Below the pieces are notes generated by a model. It saw nothing but the letters and a program-made list of their open reading frames with translations. It was not told the DNA's origin and did no database searches. From positions 3,348,001-3,412,000 of the forward strand of contig NZ_CP071796.1 of NCBI RefSeq assembly GCF_017498525.1: DNA of 64,000 nucleotides, in the 5' to 3' direction. Below, in pieces: positions 62,050-64,000 of the stretch (the first letter of the stretch is position 1; every line of letters begins with the position of its first letter). This stretch comes from Ottowia testudinis (GTDB lineage Bacteria > Pseudomonadota > Gammaproteobacteria > Burkholderiales > Burkholderiaceae_C). The translations under genes were made by a program, and so were the position numbers.

Positions 62050-62916
62050 TCAATGCCCGGCCGACTTTTCGCGGAAGAACACCCGCGCCACGATGTTGAT
62101 GGCCAGCACGGTCAGCGTGATCAGCAGCGCGCCACCCCAGGCCAGGCGAATCCAGTTGTCGTAGGGGCTCATGGCGAACTGGAAGATCACCACCGGCAGA
62201 TTGGCCATCGGCTGGCCCATGTTGGTGCTGAAGAACTGGTTGTTCAATGCGGTGAACAGCAATGGCGCCGTCTCGCCACTGACGCGCGCGATCGCCAACA
62301 GCAGGCCGGTGATGACGCCGCTCTTGGCCGCGCGCAAGGTGATCATCAGAGATACCTTCCAGCGCGGCGCACCCAGCGCGGCCGCTGCCTCGCGCAGGCT
62401 GCCCGGCACCAGGCGCAGCATGTTCTCGGTGGTGCGCACCACCACCGGAATGGCGATCAGCGACAGCGCCAGCGAACCCGCGAAACCCGAGAAGTGCCCC
62501 ATGGGCGCCACCAGGATGGCGTACACGAACAAGCCCAGAACGATGGAAGGCGCCGACAACATGATGTCGGTGACGAAGCGGGTGAGTTCGGCGGTCTTGC
62601 TCTCGTCGCCGTACTCGGCCAGATAGATGCCGGCCAGGATGCCGACCGGCGTGGACACCAGCACCGTCAGCCCGAGCATCATCAGGCTGCCGACGATGGC
62701 GTTGCGCAGACCGCCCCCGTCGGAGCCAGGCGCAGGCGTATCGCGCATGAACATGTTCAGATCCACGGCGGCCAGCCCCTTGCTGAACAGCACGAACAGG
62801 ATCCACAGCAGCACCACCAGGCCCAACGCCATGGCCGCCATCGACAGCGCCAAGCCGACGGCGTTGGCGGTGCGGCGCTTCTTGTACAGCGCACTTTCGA
62901 CTTGCAGGGTGTTCAT
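62050..62916 (-). CDS. pstA: Phosphate ABC transporter permease PstA
   Basis: 288 residues with six membrane segments and the coupling loop [20 protein letters not shown] and [20 protein letters not shown]. The start lies two bases from the pstC stop. Forms the inner-membrane channel with PstC. Confidence 0.95.
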   Translation of the reverse strand: MNTLQVESALYKKRRTANAVGLALSMAAMALGLVVLLWILFVLFSKGLAAVDLNMFMRDTPAPGSDGGGLRNAIVGSLMMLGLTVLVSTPVGILAGIYLAEYGDESKTAELTRFVTDIMLSAPSIVLGLFVYAILVAPMGHFSGFAGSLALSLIAIPVVVRTTENMLRLVPGSLREAAAALGAPRWKVSLMITLRAAKSGVITGLLLAIARVSGETAPLLFTALNNQFFSTNMGQPMANLPVVIFQFAMSPYDNWIRLAWGGALLITLTVLAINIVARVFFREKSAGH

Positions 62917-62917
62917 G

Positions 62918-63931
62918 TCAGGTCCCCTTGGCGCGCTCGGCGCGGATGATCATGATCTTGGCCAGGGACAAGACGACGAAGGTGATGATGAACAGCAGGA
63001 AGCCCAGCGCGAACAGCGTCGTCAGGTGCAGATTGGCGGCCTCTCCGAATTCATTGGCCAGTACCGAGGCGATCGAAGTGCCGGGCGAGAACAGCGAAGT
63101 CGGCATGCGGTTGGCGTTGCCGATCACGAAGGTGACCGCCATGGTTTCGCCCAGTGCGCGGCCCAAGCCAAGCATGATGCCGCCGATGACCCCTTTGTGC
63201 GTGTACGGCAGCACGACCTTGCGCACCACTTCCCAGGTGGTGCAGCCCAAGCCGTAGGCCGATTCGCGCAGGATGGGCGGCACGATCTCGAACACATCGC
63301 GCATCACGGCGGCGATGTAAGGCAGGATCATGAAAGCCAGCACAATGCCCGCCGCCAGGATGCCCATGCCGTTGATGGCGCCGCCGAACAGCCAGCCCAC
63401 CAAGGGCATGCCACCCAGCACCTGTTGCAGCGGCGTTTGGATGAAGTCGGCAAAGATTGGCGCGAACACGAACAGCCCGAACATGCCGTAGATGATGGAA
63501 GGCACGGCAGCCAGCAGCTCGATGGCGGTGCCCAGCGGGCGGCGCAGCCAAGTCGGGCAGTTTTCGGTCAGGAACAACGCGATTCCAAATGCCAACGGCA
63601 CGGCGATGAGCAGCGCGATGCCGGCGCTCAGCAACGTGCCAACGATGGCAATGGCGGCGCCAAATTGCTCATTGACGACATCCCACTCCACCGTCCAGAG
63701 AAACTTCAGTCCGAAAGTCTTGAAGGTCGGCCAGGCGCTGACGAACAGCGACACCATGATGCCGATCAATGCCGCCAGCACCAGCAAGGAAAACGCCTGG
63801 GTGCCGCGATGAAACAAAACGTCCTGCCAGCGCTGGCGGCGCGCGATGGCCGCCATGCTGGACGCGACGACATTGACGGTTTTGTCTGGCGAATGCGGTA
63901 GCTTGTCGATGGACGTCATTCCCACGCTCAT
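62918..63931 (-). CDS. pstC: Phosphate ABC transporter permease PstC
   Basis: 337 residues from the ATG at 63929-63931 with GAGGA upstream. A 45-residue cytoplasmic N-terminus precedes six membrane segments; [20 protein letters not shown] and [20 protein letters not shown] are the conserved permease motifs. Nothing else is supported in 63932-64000; pstS is expected just beyond the edge, by the common gene order. Confidence 0.95.
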   Translation of the reverse strand: MSVGMTSIDKLPHSPDKTVNVVASSMAAIARRQRWQDVLFHRGTQAFSLLVLAALIGIMVSLFVSAWPTFKTFGLKFLWTVEWDVVNEQFGAAIAIVGTLLSAGIALLIAVPLAFGIALFLTENCPTWLRRPLGTAIELLAAVPSIIYGMFGLFVFAPIFADFIQTPLQQVLGGMPLVGWLFGGAINGMGILAAGIVLAFMILPYIAAVMRDVFEIVPPILRESAYGLGCTTWEVVRKVVLPYTHKGVIGGIMLGLGRALGETMAVTFVIGNANRMPTSLFSPGTSIASVLANEFGEAANLHLTTLFALGFLLFIITFVVLSLAKIMIIRAERAKGT

Positions 63932-64000
63932 ACAGTCCTCATCGCGCTCATTATGGTTGTTGTGACCGGCGAATCGGCCCAGCCGCGCGTGTGCCGCGCG

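Overview
The window is a piece of a high-GC betaproteobacterial chromosome, most likely Comamonadaceae (Acidovorax, Ottowia or Diaphorobacter type). The evidence is the gene order folC-dedD-cvpA-purF-metZ-gltX-tRNA, the pstC-pstA-pstB-phoU-phoB-phoR order, and dispersed intergenic repeats built on a TAGCTGCTTGCGC core. About half is prophage and half is core chromosome.

Bases 1 to about 31,500 are a prophage whose left end lies outside the window. Its right end abuts the 3' end of tRNA-Asp(GUC), next to a tyrosine integrase (30342-31433). A long leftward unit on the minus strand runs from an AlpA-like regulator through a replication module (HTH protein with an internal iteron origin, TOPRIM primase-helicase) to packaging and head genes. 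These are terS, terL, portal, scaffold, N4-gp56-type major capsid, small head proteins, an adaptor-like protein, a 577-residue structural protein and a >2,094-residue PLxRFG polyvalent protein that continues off the left edge. The gene set suggests a short-tailed phage. The portal gene has an in-frame TAG, so the prophage may not assemble heads. Rightward genes (24841-31433) encode a ribbon-helix-helix protein, unrecognised accessory proteins, a DUF4224-like protein and the integrase. Two cargo modules on the opposite strand interrupt them: brnTA and a two-gene module with an ADP-ribosyltransferase-like protein. The likely lysis/lysogeny switch lies at 24735-24840, between two divergent ribbon-helix-helix genes.

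Bases 31,501-46,940 are core chromosome: tRNA-Asp, tRNA-Glu and tRNA-Ala behind gltX; metZ, purF, cvpA, a SPOR protein and folC on the minus strand; then an Spx/ArsC-like protein, cardiolipin synthase, succinate-semialdehyde dehydrogenase, an L,D-transpeptidase, a toxin-antitoxin pair, a Tat-exported DUF882 protein and a flavoprotein on mixed strands.

Bases 46,940-64,000 hold a 0.95-kb repeat island, an AddAB-like helicase/nuclease pair, trxA, rho, rpmE (type B L31), a multispanning glycosyltransferase-like protein, and the phosphate-sensing operon pstC-pstA-pstB-phoU-phoB-phoR. Nested inverted-repeat elements sit between cls and gabD and upstream of the AddA-like gene.
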